Of a stretch of DNA of 64,000 bases, positions 32,088 to 41,847 are shown in pieces; position 1 is the stretch's first letter; each line of letters begins with the position of its first letter. The stretch spans positions 1 to 64,000 of the forward strand of contig CAKSIT010000015.1 in the NCBI GenBank assembly GCA_934462925.1, in the 5' to 3' direction. The position numbers and the translations under genes are program-made. The notes under the pieces were generated by a model that did no database searches, was not told where the DNA came from, and saw nothing but the letters and a program-made list of their open reading frames with translations. This DNA comes from an uncultured Oscillospiraceae bacterium. GTDB lineage: Bacteria > Bacillota > Clostridia > Oscillospirales > Ruminococcaceae.

Positions 32088-34289
32088 ATGAAGGCAGTAA
32101 AGATGATTTCAGGAATACTTGCGTGCGTGCTTCTGCTCAGCGCCTGCAAGGACAACGGCGGCAGCAGCGTCTCTGACAGCGGCGCGCCTGTGGAAAGCGC
32201 CGGCGGCGAGACCGTACAGGAGGAGCAGTCGCTGTGGGACTACGGACAGGTGGCGTTTGGCGGCGGCGGCTTTGTAACGGGCGTTTTCTCCACCTGCGAA
32301 AAGGGCGTGTACTACGCGCGCACGGACGTCGGCGGCGCTTACCGCTGGTCGGAGAGCGAGAAGAAGTGGAAGAACCTAAACTACTGGGTGTCCGAGGACG
32401 ACAAGGGTCTTATGGGCATTGACGGCCTTGCGACAGACCCTAACGACGCTTCAAAGGTATATATACTCGCGGGTACGAACTATTTCAGCAACGGCAAGAC
32501 CTGCCTGCTCAAAAGCTCGGACTACGGCGCGCATTTCGAGGTGATAGAGCTTACCTCCATGATAACCGCGCACGGCAACGGCATGGGCCGCGGTAACGGC
32601 GAGCGTATCGCGGTTGACCCCGCAGACCCGCAGACGCTCTTTATCGGCGGGCGCACGGGCGGTCTTATTAAAAGCACGGACGGCGGCGCTACCTGGGAGC
32701 GCGTAGGCTCGTTCCCCGTGGAGTCCACGGCTAACGCCAACGGCATAAACTGCGTGCTGTTTGACCCCGCAAGCGCAAAGGACGGCAAAACGCAGCGCAT
32801 TTACGTTTCCGTTTCGCAAAAGAACGCAGACAACATTTACGTCACCGAGGACGGCGGCGCGACATGGACGCCCATGGCGGGCGCGGACACCTCGCTTATG
32901 CCGCAGCGCATGAAGCTCGCGGCGGACGGCACGCTCTACGTGACCTACGGCAGCGAGGAAGGACCGCACAACCAGCAGACGGGCGCGGTTTACCGCTATA
33001 AGGACGGTTCTGCGGAGAACATAGCGCCCGACGCTACGCCTTTCGGCGACATTGTATTCGACCCCGAGAACCCCGACAGAATGGTGCTTGTGACCACGCA
33101 GACATGGGCGCAGCAGCCCTGCGGCGCGTACGGCGACATATTCTACACAACGACCGACGGCGGCAAGACATGGACGAACATTCTGCCCAAAATGACCATG
33201 ACCACGGGCGGCATGGACTGGATAGACGGCTGCGCTATGCACTGGTGCAGCTCGCTTGCGATAGACCCGTTCGACCCGAACAAGGTTATGGTAAACTCGG
33301 GCAACGGCGTATTTTCCTGCGACAACATCTGGGACGAGAATCCCGAGTTCTACTTTGACGCCTACGGCATTGAGGAGCTTGTACCGCTCGATATCGTAAG
33401 CATCGAGGGCGACGCACTTTACGTTGCGGCACTCGACTACGACGGCTATATAAGCGAGGACGTAACAAAGCCCGCGCAGCGCTTCTCCGACAGGGTAGGC
33501 TCTACCAGCAGCGTTACCGTTGCCCCGCAGAACCCCGACTACATTGCAAAGGTAGCGTACGACGACTCCTCCATGAAAATAAGCGTATCCACCGACGGCG
33601 GCGGCACGTGGAAAACGCTCGCAAAGTCCCCCGAAAAGGGCAAGAAGCTCGGCGGCGGCGTTGTGGCGTTCAACGCGGACGGCTCGCGGCTGCTGTGGAG
33701 TCCCAAAAACGGCACGAGCGTATACTACACTGAGGACCTCGGCGACACATGGAACATATGCGAGGGCGTTCTCGGCACGGCGCACATTCTCGGCGACCCG
33801 AGCGACCCCGAACACGTTTACGCGCTAAGCGGCAGCGTTTACGCAAGCGCGGACGGCGGCAAGACCTTTGAAAAGGTAAGCGGCATACAAAGCCCCTCGG
33901 GCGACAGGCTGTGCGTAGACCCGCACAACCCCGGCACGTTCTACGTTCCCGATATGCTTTCGCTTTACAAGGTTACCGACTACGGCGCTACCGTCACCAC
34001 GGTAGACAGCGTGCGCGGGTGCGAGGCAATGGCGCTCGGCAAGGCTAAGGAAGACGGCGGTCCGCTTACCATGTACGTTTACGGCTACGTAACGGGCGGC
34101 GACAGCAAGCAGATTTATATGTCCTCGGACGACGGCGCGACATGGCAGCCCGTCACCGACGCGCTCCACCAGTTCGGCGGCACGGGCAACGGCGCTTTCA
34201 TCGGCGCTGACATGAACGTTTACGGCCGCTGCTACATGAGTACGGTGGGTCTGGGCGTTGTTTACTGCGACCTTAAGGACAAATCGTAA
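32088..34289 (+). CDS. GH74-like xyloglucanase lipoprotein
   Basis: The ATG at 32088 follows AGGAGG. The 733-aa protein has a lipoprotein signal (VLLLSACKDN) and a short linker to about residue 45. The GH74 beginning is GGGFVTGVFSTCEKGVYYARTD followed by VGGAYRW. Many beta-propeller/BNR-like turns of the kind STDGGATW and TTDGGKTWTN follow across two propellers, with WCSSLAIDPFDPNKVMVNSGNG in the middle. GH74 enzymes cut the glucan backbone of xyloglucan. A membrane-anchored form fits a gut plant-fibre degrader. It stands alone with its own promoter and a shared terminator with sbcC. Confidence 0.87.
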   Translation: MKAVKMISGILACVLLLSACKDNGGSSVSDSGAPVESAGGETVQEEQSLWDYGQVAFGGGGFVTGVFSTCEKGVYYARTDVGGAYRWSESEKKWKNLNYWVSEDDKGLMGIDGLATDPNDASKVYILAGTNYFSNGKTCLLKSSDYGAHFEVIELTSMITAHGNGMGRGNGERIAVDPADPQTLFIGGRTGGLIKSTDGGATWERVGSFPVESTANANGINCVLFDPASAKDGKTQRIYVSVSQKNADNIYVTEDGGATWTPMAGADTSLMPQRMKLAADGTLYVTYGSEEGPHNQQTGAVYRYKDGSAENIAPDATPFGDIVFDPENPDRMVLVTTQTWAQQPCGAYGDIFYTTTDGGKTWTNILPKMTMTTGGMDWIDGCAMHWCSSLAIDPFDPNKVMVNSGNGVFSCDNIWDENPEFYFDAYGIEELVPLDIVSIEGDALYVAALDYDGYISEDVTKPAQRFSDRVGSTSSVTVAPQNPDYIAKVAYDDSSMKISVSTDGGGTWKTLAKSPEKGKKLGGGVVAFNADGSRLLWSPKNGTSVYYTEDLGDTWNICEGVLGTAHILGDPSDPEHVYALSGSVYASADGGKTFEKVSGIQSPSGDRLCVDPHNPGTFYVPDMLSLYKVTDYGATVTTVDSVRGCEAMALGKAKEDGGPLTMYVYGYVTGGDSKQIYMSSDDGATWQPVTDALHQFGGTGNGAFIGADMNVYGRCYMSTVGLGVVYCDLKDKS

Positions 34290-34301
34290 CGCATAATAAT
34301 T

Positions 34302-34334
34302 TCGGCGCGCTTTTTACGGCGCGCCGATTTTTTG
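34302..34334. terminator. Bidirectional terminator between GH74 and sbcC
   Basis: TCGGCGCGC/GCGCGCCGA stem with a T7 run on the plus strand, between two convergent genes. Confidence 0.8.
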
Positions 34335-34339
34335 TGATC

Positions 34340-37300
34340 TCAGTCCCCGCCGTTAGTAACAACGCTGCCCTTTCTGCCCTTTTTAACGATTATCTGCGCG
34401 CTTTCGGGGAAGCGCTCGCGCACCTCGCGGACATGGGACACAACGCCTATAGTGCGGTTGTCGCCCGAAATCTCGTTAAGCACGTTCATGGCGGTGGAGA
34501 ACGTGTTCTCGTCAAGCGAGCTGAAGCCCTCGTCCACGAACAGAAGCCCCGTGCTTACGCCGCCGTTAAGCTCCATTGTGTAGTCCGAAAGCCCCACCGC
34601 AAGCGCGAACGAAGCCAGAAACTCCTCGCCGCCCGAAAGCGACGCCACGGGGCGCAGCGCGTTCTGACCCTTGTTAAGGTCCTCTACCATGATGTCAAGA
34701 CCCGCCGCAGAGCTTTTGCGCTCGCCCGTGTCAACGCGCATAAGGCGGTAGCGCCCGCCGCTCAGCTCGCTTAAGCGCGTGTTCGCGCGCAGCAGCACCT
34801 TGTCAAGCATTCTGCCCTGAACATAGCGCTCAAGGCTTATCTTGCCCGCCGCCTTAACGTCGGACTTGCCGCCGACTATATTGCCTAGCTTCTCTAGCAT
34901 TGTCGCGCGCGCCGTTTTGCCCGCAAGCTCCTCTGCGCGCGCCGCGACGTCGGCCTTGCTGTTTTGCAGCCCCTCGAGCGTTTTGCCGAGCGCTCCCGCC
35001 TGCTCGGAAACCGCGTCGCGCTGCGCGGAAAGCTCAGTTAAGCGCTCCTCGTACTGCGCAAGGTCGGTGCGCTCCTTGCCGTCAAGCTCCGCTTCGAGCG
35101 CCGCGGCGTTCGCGCGCGCCTCGGCAAGCCGCCGCTCGCAGTCCTCGCATTGCTCTCGCAGCCGCTGCGCTTCCTTTTCGGGGAGAAGCGCGCCTGCCGC
35201 CTCCTGCGGCGAAGCAAAGCCGTTTTCGGCAGCCGCGGCTTCAAGCGCACGCTGCTTTTCGGAAGCCGCCGCGCGCTGCGACTCGGCAGCAGCACTCTCC
35301 TTTTCAAGCGCGCTTTGCGCCGCAGCGTTCGCCTTGTCAGCCGCGTTGAAGCGCTCGTCAAGCCGCGGGATAAGCTCCGAAAGCTCCTCCTGCCGCGCCT
35401 GCGCCTGTTTCAGCGCCGCCTGCGCCTGCTTTGCGCTTTCGGGCGCGCCCTCGCATTGCGCGCGCAGCTTCTCCAGCCGCGCCGTGTTTTCTGCGAGAAG
35501 CGCACCTGCCGCCGCAAGTTCGCTCTCGCTTGCGCGAAGCTCGTCAGCCGCCTTTGCAAGCCGCTTTTCCGTATCGGCAAGAGTCCCCGAAAGCGACTGC
35601 TCGTCGCGCTTAAGCTCGCCTGCAAGCCTGCCGCCCGCTCGCGCCGCTTCAAGGCTCTCCCGCAGCTTATCAAGCTTGCCCTCGCACTCGCCGCGCCGCT
35701 CGGTAAGCCGCGCGGCGCAAAGCGTTATGTCGCCGTTTTCGGGCGCTTCGCCCGTCAGGCGCTCGTATTCCGCAGCCGCGCTTTCAAGCCGCCCGTTAAG
35801 GTCGCTCTGTATCGCGGTAAGCTTCTTCTCGGCTTCGGCAAGAGCCTTGCGCGCGCTCTCCGCCGCCGCTTCAAGCGCCTCGCACTCGTCCTTGTCAGCG
35901 GCGCTTTCGGGCAGCTGCGCAAGGCTCGGGTGGTGGGTAGAGCCGCACACGGGACACGCGCAGCCGCTCTTTACTTCCTTTGCAAGAACGCCCGCGAGAT
36001 TCGCGAAATAGCTCTCCTTTGCAGCGCCCGCCGCGTGCGCCGCCTGCTTTTCATCCTGCGCCGCTTCAAGCGCCTTTTTCGCCTGACGCTTCTCCTCGCG
36101 GCGCTTCGACGTGATTTTTTCGGCGCTTTCGAGCAGTCTTTCGCAGCTCTCGCGCTCGCCCTGCGCCTGCTGCTCGGCGGCTTCGAGCGCGGGCAGCTGC
36201 GCCGCCGTTTTTTCGGCGGCGGCTATCTCGCCGCGCAGCTCGTCAAGCTGCTTTGTTAAGCCCTCGCGTTCGCCTGTAAGCCCGGTATGCTCCGCGCGCA
36301 GCTTGTCCGCTTCGCCGCGCGCCTTTTGCTCGGCGGCAATAAGCCGCGCGTTCTCCTCCCACGCCTGCGCGACGCTGCGAAGCGTTGGCACGGTCTCCGA
36401 CAGCGCCTGCTGCTCGGCGGTAAGGGCGGGCTTTTCCTCCATGGCGCGCTGCGCTTCGGAAAGCTCCTCAGCCGCGCTCTGCGCCGCTTCCTGCGCCTGC
36501 GAAAGAGAGCGCTCGCACGCTTCAAGGCGCGAGTGCTGCTCCTGCGCTGACTGCGCGGCGGGCTTTACGCGCTCGGCGCGCTCCGCACGGGCGAGAGTCT
36601 GCCGCGCCTGCTCTACGGCGGGGCGCTCGTCCTCCACCGCCGCAAGCGCCTTGCGCGCCGCAAGCAGCCTGTCGAAGCGCTCGTTCACCGCGCGCTTCTG
36701 CTCGGTCTGCTTCTGAAGCTCCGCAAACTGTGCGCGCAGCTCCTCGCCCTGCGCGCGCAGCCCCTCGAGCTGCTCGACGCGCTCGCGCTCGGCGCGGTCT
36801 ATCTCGCTGCAAAGCTCGGCGCAGCGCTCGGGTGCGCGCAGCTCCGCAGAAAGCTCCATAACATTAGCAAGCTGCGTATCAAGCAGCAGCGCGTACTGCC
36901 CGCGCAGCTCCTTAAGCTCGCCCGCGGCTTCCTTTGCAAGGCCCTCAACGTACCGCTCAAAGCGCTCGTAGCGCTCCGTGTCGAATACCGCGCGCAGCGC
37001 CTTTCCGCGCTCGTCGCTTTTCATTGTAAGGAACTGCGCGAACTCCCCCTGCGCCAGCATTGAAATACGGCAAAACGCGCCGTAATCAAGCGACAGCAGC
37101 GAACGTATCTTCTCGTCAACGCCGCTTTTGCCGTCTATATGCTCGCCCTGAGAATCAAGGCAGCAGCGGTTATTCTTTCTGTCGGAGCTGTCCGCGCGCA
37201 CGCTGCGGTGTACCGTCCAGCGCTTGCCGTTCACGCTGAACGTAAGCTCCGCAAAGCACTCCTGCGAACCCGCGCTTATGTTGTGCAGCGTAAACTCGCT

Positions 37301-37480
37301 GCGCGCGCTGCCCGACGGTCTGCCGAAAAGCGCGTATATCACCGCGTCGAATATCGTGGTCTTGCCCGCGCCCGTGTCGCCCGTTATCATGAATATCCCG
37401 CCGTAATAGCGTTCAAGGTCTATCTCCTGCTTTTCAAGGTACGAGCTGAACCCGCATACCGTAAGCTTTTCAAGTATCAT
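34340..37480 (-). CDS. sbcC: Exonuclease subunit SbcC (Rad50-like SMC ATPase)
   Basis: The protein has 1046 aa. Walker A at the N-terminus (ITGDTGAGKTTIFDAVIYALFG) is split here as GDTGAGKTT and IFDAV. Two long Glu/Ala-rich coiled coils flank a zinc hook (CACPVCGSTHHPS) at about residue 500. The C-terminal head has the ABC signature VASLSGGEEFLASFALA and Walker B TGLLFVDEGFSSLD. With SbcD it forms the nuclease that opens hairpins and processes DNA ends. The start codon touches the sbcD stop, giving tight translational coupling. In a genome rich in hairpin repeats such as this one, its target structures are abundant. Confidence 0.95.
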   Translation of the reverse strand: MILEKLTVCGFSSYLEKQEIDLERYYGGIFMITGDTGAGKTTIFDAVIYALFGRPSGSARSEFTLHNISAGSQECFAELTFSVNGKRWTVHRSVRADSSDRKNNRCCLDSQGEHIDGKSGVDEKIRSLLSLDYGAFCRISMLAQGEFAQFLTMKSDERGKALRAVFDTERYERFERYVEGLAKEAAGELKELRGQYALLLDTQLANVMELSAELRAPERCAELCSEIDRAERERVEQLEGLRAQGEELRAQFAELQKQTEQKRAVNERFDRLLAARKALAAVEDERPAVEQARQTLARAERAERVKPAAQSAQEQHSRLEACERSLSQAQEAAQSAAEELSEAQRAMEEKPALTAEQQALSETVPTLRSVAQAWEENARLIAAEQKARGEADKLRAEHTGLTGEREGLTKQLDELRGEIAAAEKTAAQLPALEAAEQQAQGERESCERLLESAEKITSKRREEKRQAKKALEAAQDEKQAAHAAGAAKESYFANLAGVLAKEVKSGCACPVCGSTHHPSLAQLPESAADKDECEALEAAAESARKALAEAEKKLTAIQSDLNGRLESAAAEYERLTGEAPENGDITLCAARLTERRGECEGKLDKLRESLEAARAGGRLAGELKRDEQSLSGTLADTEKRLAKAADELRASESELAAAGALLAENTARLEKLRAQCEGAPESAKQAQAALKQAQARQEELSELIPRLDERFNAADKANAAAQSALEKESAAAESQRAAASEKQRALEAAAAENGFASPQEAAGALLPEKEAQRLREQCEDCERRLAEARANAAALEAELDGKERTDLAQYEERLTELSAQRDAVSEQAGALGKTLEGLQNSKADVAARAEELAGKTARATMLEKLGNIVGGKSDVKAAGKISLERYVQGRMLDKVLLRANTRLSELSGGRYRLMRVDTGERKSSAAGLDIMVEDLNKGQNALRPVASLSGGEEFLASFALAVGLSDYTMELNGGVSTGLLFVDEGFSSLDENTFSTAMNVLNEISGDNRTIGVVSHVREVRERFPESAQIIVKKGRKGSVVTNGGD

Positions 37481-38593
37481 TTACAGCTCCTCCTTCATGC
37501 TCCGCTCAAACAGCTCCTGCGCAAGCTCCGCCAGCGCGCCGTCGGGGTCTTCGCCGTAGCGCATACGGTAAAAGCCGCCGAAAAGCTCGTCGAAGCCCAT
37601 TTCGCGCTCGTCGCCCTGTACGGTCTGCGCGGCTTCTTTCGCGCCGCCAAGCTCGTAGGCTATGTCAATGTAATTCGGGTAGACTGCCGACAGCCTGTCC
37701 GCGTAGCCGCCCACGTCGTCCCCGCCCGTTATCGTTATATAAACGTAGTCCTCCGTGCGCTCCCCGCCCAGAAGCTCCGCTATCGTCCCCGAAACCACGC
37801 GTGCGGGGTGCGGGGGCGTTATCGGCTCGTGCTGCACGCTTACCGCGCCGCTTTCGTCTATGTCTATAACGTCTATGTATTTCTGCGGCGAACGCGCTTC
37901 CTTGCGCGAAAAGCACATGGGCGAGCCGCAGTAGCGCACACTCTCGCCAAAAGAAAGCGGCGTGTGGTAATGCCCGAGCGCGGTGTACGCGAACGGCTCA
38001 AACACCGCGGGAGAAGCCATGCGCAGCTTGCCCACCGCCTGCGCGTCGGCGGAATTGCCGAGCGCCTGATGAGCCGCTAAAATACACGGTCTGCCCGCGC
38101 GCGGTATCCCCGCCTTTGCGAACACAACGCGCAGCGCCTCGGAAATGTCCTGCGCTTCCTCCTCGGGAAACCACGCGTTCACCGCCTCGGCAGTGACGTT
38201 TGGCAGCAGCGCTATGTCAACGCCGCCCGCTTCGGCAACGCTCACAAACGGCGGAGCGCCGTCAAGCGGGCGCGAGATATGCACGCCGCACCTGCCGAAC
38301 AGCGCGCGCCCGTAAGCCACGCGCTCGGCGCTGTCGTGGTTGCCGCTTATCATGTAAAGAGAAAGCGAAAGCGCCGCCGCCTTTTCGATGAACTCGTCAA
38401 AAAGCGCAACGCTTTCCGCAGGGGGCGTGCGCCTGTCGTAGATGTCCCCCGCAATGATAACGCCGTCGGGGCGGTATTTTTCGTATGCCGCGCCCAGTAC
38501 GCCGTCAAGAAGTATCGTCCGCATATCCTCGGATATGTCGCGCCCGCCGGGCTTTATGCCAAGGTGCAGGTCGCTTATATGAAACAGCCGCAT
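37481..38593 (-). CDS. sbcD: Exonuclease subunit SbcD (Mre11-like nuclease)
   Basis: The ATG at 38593 has GGAGGA upstream. The 370-aa protein has the five phosphoesterase motifs: FHISDLHLGI, IIAGDIYDRR, MISGNHDSAER, ILAAHQAL and ALGHYHTPL. These coordinate the two manganese ions of Mre11-type nucleases. The C-terminal 110 residues form the capping and SbcC-binding region. The promoter region upstream has been occupied by MITE family C copy 1, whose near end is 96 bp from the start codon. Confidence 0.95.
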   Translation of the reverse strand: MRLFHISDLHLGIKPGGRDISEDMRTILLDGVLGAAYEKYRPDGVIIAGDIYDRRTPPAESVALFDEFIEKAAALSLSLYMISGNHDSAERVAYGRALFGRCGVHISRPLDGAPPFVSVAEAGGVDIALLPNVTAEAVNAWFPEEEAQDISEALRVVFAKAGIPRAGRPCILAAHQALGNSADAQAVGKLRMASPAVFEPFAYTALGHYHTPLSFGESVRYCGSPMCFSRKEARSPQKYIDVIDIDESGAVSVQHEPITPPHPARVVSGTIAELLGGERTEDYVYITITGGDDVGGYADRLSAVYPNYIDIAYELGGAKEAAQTVQGDEREMGFDELFGGFYRMRYGEDPDGALAELAQELFERSMKEEL

Positions 38594-38688
38594 TACGTCC
38601 TCCTCCGCGCGTAACATTCCGCGCATTGTAATACATTTATTGTAGCACATACCGAATGATTTGTAAAGGGATTTTTCGATACATTTAT

Positions 38689-38847
38689 GGGAATCTCTAA
38701 AAACCGGTTTGAAAAGGGAAAATGGGTAGAGTGCGCCGAATGCGATGAAAGCCGACGAAGTAAGGCTGTATGCCTTACGAGGAGGTTTGAAGAAGCAGTC
38801 GGTGCGCTATACACATTTTCACTCAAACAAGGTTTTTAGAGGTGACC
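38689..38847 (+). repeat. MITE-like family C, copy 1 (159 bp)
   Basis: Imperfect terminal inverted repeats (GGGAATCTCTAAAAACC at the left; complement of GGTTTTTAGAGGTGACC at the right) are flanked by TTAT at 38685-38688 and 38848-38851. It contains the stem-loop GTAAGGCTGTATGCCTTAC (38760-38778). It lies between the divergent sbcD gene and the lipoprotein gene at 38920. Confidence 0.88.
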
Positions 38848-38919
38848 TTATTTTTTTTGCAACCTTTTTATGCCGTAAACGGTATTACAATTAAACGACA
38901 CTCTTGAAAGGAGCGCACA

Positions 38920-39867
38920 ATGAAAATGAAACTCTTTATTTCCGCAATGCTTGCCGCAGTCCTGCTGTTTACGGGCTGCATACCCTCGCGTAAGCTTTCC
39001 GACAGGAACAAAAACGCCCTGTCCGTCTACGGCATAGCCCTTGAATGCGGCGAGGACGACGCATGGCTTCGCTACGAGGGCGAGATAACGGGCGAGGCGC
39101 TCGACGGGCTGTGGGAAATCATCAGCGCGGCGGAAGCGACCGAAAGCGTAAGCGGTGGCAACTGGTTTGGCGGCTTCCCCTGCCTTGTTTTTACGGGCAA
39201 AAACGGCGAAAACTACACCGTAAGCTGCTCATGGGACAAAACGGAATACTCGCAGGACAAGTACGGCGCGCCAACGGAGGAGCATACAGGAAACTGTATG
39301 CTGATACGCGGCACGCGGCAGGGCAAGTACCTTATAGACGCCGCGACCGCAACGGAGTTCAACCGCCTTATATCCGAGGCGCTGCACGAAACGACCGTCC
39401 CCACGGTATATGACAGTTACCCGAACAAGGCGGCGCGCTCGGGAAATATCGTGTTTGCGCAGGTCTACTCGAACTATGCGTACGGATTTCAATGCACCGC
39501 AGACGTTGTGGACGACCTCGGCAACGCATACTCGCTCGACCTTAGCCTGCATAAAGACGAGATAATTGACGGCGGGTTGCTTGGCATGATACAGAGAGAA
39601 TACGACGGCACAGACCCGTTCAGATACGCGGCGTTCAGCGCGGAGGAGATGGAGCGCGTGCGCACCGAAACGGCGTTTGAAATAGACCGCACGGCAAAGG
39701 TCACGGAAAAGAACCAAAGCTGCGACTTCGGGCAGAAAACGCTTTACGTTGTGGACAGCAACGGCGAGATGATAATGCTGCGCTCGTACGGCGACTGGGA
39801 CAAGGAGCTTCAGGACGGCACGGCAAAGGAGCTTGCGCGGCTCTTTGACAAGGGATTTTACGGATAA
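38920..39867 (+). CDS. Hypothetical lipoprotein
   Basis: The ATG follows AAAGGAG. The 315-aa protein has a lipoprotein signal with lipobox LLFTGCIPS. The mature part has alternating strands and acidic patches (GIALECGEDDAWLRYEG, GKNGENYTVSCSW, TLYVVDSNGEMIML) but no motif I can assign. It is likely a surface-exposed binding or sensing lipoprotein. It has no operon partner; the next gene has its own promoter at 39903. Confidence 0.75.
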   Translation: MKMKLFISAMLAAVLLFTGCIPSRKLSDRNKNALSVYGIALECGEDDAWLRYEGEITGEALDGLWEIISAAEATESVSGGNWFGGFPCLVFTGKNGENYTVSCSWDKTEYSQDKYGAPTEEHTGNCMLIRGTRQGKYLIDAATATEFNRLISEALHETTVPTVYDSYPNKAARSGNIVFAQVYSNYAYGFQCTADVVDDLGNAYSLDLSLHKDEIIDGGLLGMIQREYDGTDPFRYAAFSAEEMERVRTETAFEIDRTAKVTEKNQSCDFGQKTLYVVDSNGEMIMLRSYGDWDKELQDGTAKELARLFDKGFYG

Positions 39868-39902
39868 CGGGCGGCTGACGCGCATTTTTTTCGCGAGGGT
39901 AC

Positions 39903-39931
39903 TTGACAAACGCCCCGCGCAGGTGTATAAT
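39903..39931 (+). promoter_or_regulatory. Consensus promoter of ilvA-ridA
   Basis: TTGACA, 17-bp spacer, TATAAT; perfect match. A leader RNA of about 300 nt follows. Confidence 0.9.
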
Positions 39932-39937
39932 CATGTT

Positions 39938-40197
39938 GTAAGCTATATTACAAATGCGTTGATGGGTGCGGTTATCCGCTGCATTCGCTTAAACCCCTTT
40001 AAGAGAGCTGCCGCGTGGTGCAAGGCAGCAGGGGCGGCGTGTGCAATCAGCCCGAAGCAGACAGGCTGAACGCGGCGGATTTCCGCTGAAGTAAGTCTGT
40101 ACGGATTTCCACCGTTAAAGGGAAGTGCATTGCTTGATGTACAGAGGCTGAGTTTGTGAAATATGCCCTCTGACCGTACAGGTAAGAGGGCTTTTTT
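39938..40197 (+). promoter_or_regulatory. T-box-like leader with terminator, probably isoleucine-responsive
   Basis: The leader RNA contains the T-box Stem I tip pattern AGAGAGCTGCC...GTGGTGCAAGGCAGC (40002-40029), enclosed by a CCCCT/AGGGG stem. On the 3' side of the stem the segment GCAATCAG (40043-40050) would put an isoleucine codon, ATC (40046-40048), in the specifier position, which fits the downstream ilvA gene. It ends in a GCCCTCT/AGAGGGC terminator with a T6 run (40165-40197). The usual TGGNACC antiterminator bulge is not visible; an alternative pairing GTACAGAGGC with GCCCTCTG...GTAC is. Confidence 0.6.
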
Positions 40198-40241
40198 GTT
40201 CATAACTCCTCTGCACACAAAAACGAGAGGAGAAGAAAAAA

Positions 40242-41441
40242 ATGCTCACACTTGACAAGGTTTACAAAGCGTCACACGTACTTAAAGAGGTAATCAGAAA
40301 GACCGACCTTATCCGCGCGCCGAAGATAAATCCCGACGCGGAGGTTTTTCTCAAGACCGAAAATTTGCAGGTGACAGGCTCGTTTAAGGTGCGCGGCGCG
40401 TATTTCAAGATTTCGCAGCTCACCGAGGAGGAGCGCAAAAAGGGCGTTATCGCCTGCTCTGCGGGAAACCACGCGCAGGGCGTTGCGCTTGCGGCTTCCA
40501 AGGCGGGGATAAAGTCGCTTATATGCCTGCCCGACGGCGCGCCTATTTCCAAGGTTGAGGCGACGAAGGGCTACGGCGCGGAGGTGTGCCTTGTTCCCGG
40601 CGTTTACGACGACGCTTACCAGAAGGCGCTTGCGCTGCGCGACGAAAAGGGCTACACGTTTATTCACCCGTTCGATGACGAGAACGTTATCGCGGGTCAG
40701 GGTACTATCGGTCTGGAGCTGCTGGACCAGCTGCCCGACATGGACGCGGTGGTAGTGCCTATAGGCGGCGGCGGACTTATCTCGGGCGTGGCGTTCGCGA
40801 TAAAGTCGCTTAACCCTAAGATAAAGGTGTACGGCGTGCAGGCGGCGGGCGCTCCAAGCATGGTAAAGTCCCTTGCGGACGGCAAGATAGAGCGCCTTGA
40901 CAGCGTTGCTACGCTTGCGGACGGCATTGCCGTTAAAGAGCCCGGCGCGAACACGTTCGAGCTTTGCTCAAAGTACGTTGACGGCGTTGTGACCGTAACA
41001 GAGGACGAGATTTCCTGCGCTATTCTTTCGCTCATAGAGCAGCAGAAGCTTATTGCAGAGGGCGCGGGCGCGGTGTCCGTGGCGGCGGTTATGTTCAACA
41101 AGATACCCGTTAAGGGCAAGAAGGTAGTGTGCCTTGTATCGGGCGGCAATATCGACGTTACGATACTCAACAAGGTAATAAGGCGCGGCCTTGTAAAGAG
41201 CGGCAGGGCTTCGCTGCTGACGATAGAGCTTGTGGACAAGCCCGGCCAGCTTACGGGCGTTGCGGGGATAATCGCAAAGCTCGGCGGCAACGTTACGGCT
41301 GTTCACCACGAGCGCGCGGACGCAAACGAGAACATCAACGGCTGCTTCCTGCGCATACAGCTTGAAACAAGGAATTTCGAGCATCTTGAGGCAATACGCA
41401 GCGCGCTTACCGAAGCGGGCTACAAGATAGTTGAAAGCTGA
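40242..41441 (+). CDS. ilvA: Threonine ammonia-lyase (threonine dehydratase)
   Basis: The 399-aa PLP enzyme converts threonine to 2-oxobutanoate and ammonia, the first step to isoleucine. It has the PLP lysine motif TGSFKVRGAYFK, the glycine-rich phosphate loop VVPIGGGGLISG and SAGNHAQGVALA. The C-terminal ACT-like regulatory domain (LLTIELVDKPGQLTGVAGII) suggests feedback control. AGGAGAAG precedes the ATG. The T-box-like leader upstream suggests induction when isoleucyl-tRNA is uncharged. ridA follows 14 bp later, which fits because RidA removes the reactive enamine this enzyme releases. Confidence 0.95.
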   Translation: MLTLDKVYKASHVLKEVIRKTDLIRAPKINPDAEVFLKTENLQVTGSFKVRGAYFKISQLTEEERKKGVIACSAGNHAQGVALAASKAGIKSLICLPDGAPISKVEATKGYGAEVCLVPGVYDDAYQKALALRDEKGYTFIHPFDDENVIAGQGTIGLELLDQLPDMDAVVVPIGGGGLISGVAFAIKSLNPKIKVYGVQAAGAPSMVKSLADGKIERLDSVATLADGIAVKEPGANTFELCSKYVDGVVTVTEDEISCAILSLIEQQKLIAEGAGAVSVAAVMFNKIPVKGKKVVCLVSGGNIDVTILNKVIRRGLVKSGRASLLTIELVDKPGQLTGVAGIIAKLGGNVTAVHHERADANENINGCFLRIQLETRNFEHLEAIRSALTEAGYKIVES

Positions 41442-41455
41442 AAGGAGAACCCCAC

Positions 41456-41827
41456 ATGAAAGACGTTTACACCACAAATGCACCGCAGGCAATAGGTCCG
41501 TACACGCAGGCCAAAATCTCGGGCGGAATGCTCTACACCTCGGGGCAGATAGCTATTGTACCCGCGACGGGAGAGCTTGCCGCAGGCGGCATTGAGGAGC
41601 AGGCAAGGCAGGTATGCGAGAACCTTAAGGCGGTAGTTGAAGCCGCAGGCACTTCGCTTGACAAGGTGGTAAAGACCACCTGCTTCCTGCACGATATAGC
41701 GGATTTCGGCGTGTTCAACACGGTTTATGCGGAGTATTTCACCACCAAGCCTGCGCGCTCGTGCGTCGGCGGACTGAGCCTGCCCAAGGGCGCGCTCGTT
41801 GAGGTTGAGCTTATCGCAGAGGTCTGA
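41456..41827 (+). CDS. ridA: RidA family 2-iminobutanoate/2-iminopropanoate deaminase
   Basis: The 123-aa protein is full length for the family. It shows NAPQAIGPYTQAK, LYTSGQIAIVPATGEL, TTCFLHDIADFGVFN and the conserved arginine region KPARSCVGGLSLPKGALVEVE. It hydrolyses the enamine/imine products of threonine dehydratase and so protects PLP enzymes. Strong AAGGAGA site; co-transcribed with ilvA and followed by a terminator. Confidence 0.96.
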   Translation: MKDVYTTNAPQAIGPYTQAKISGGMLYTSGQIAIVPATGELAAGGIEEQARQVCENLKAVVEAAGTSLDKVVKTTCFLHDIADFGVFNTVYAEYFTTKPARSCVGGLSLPKGALVEVELIAEV

Positions 41828-41847
41828 TTTAAAAAATTCAACAGCAA

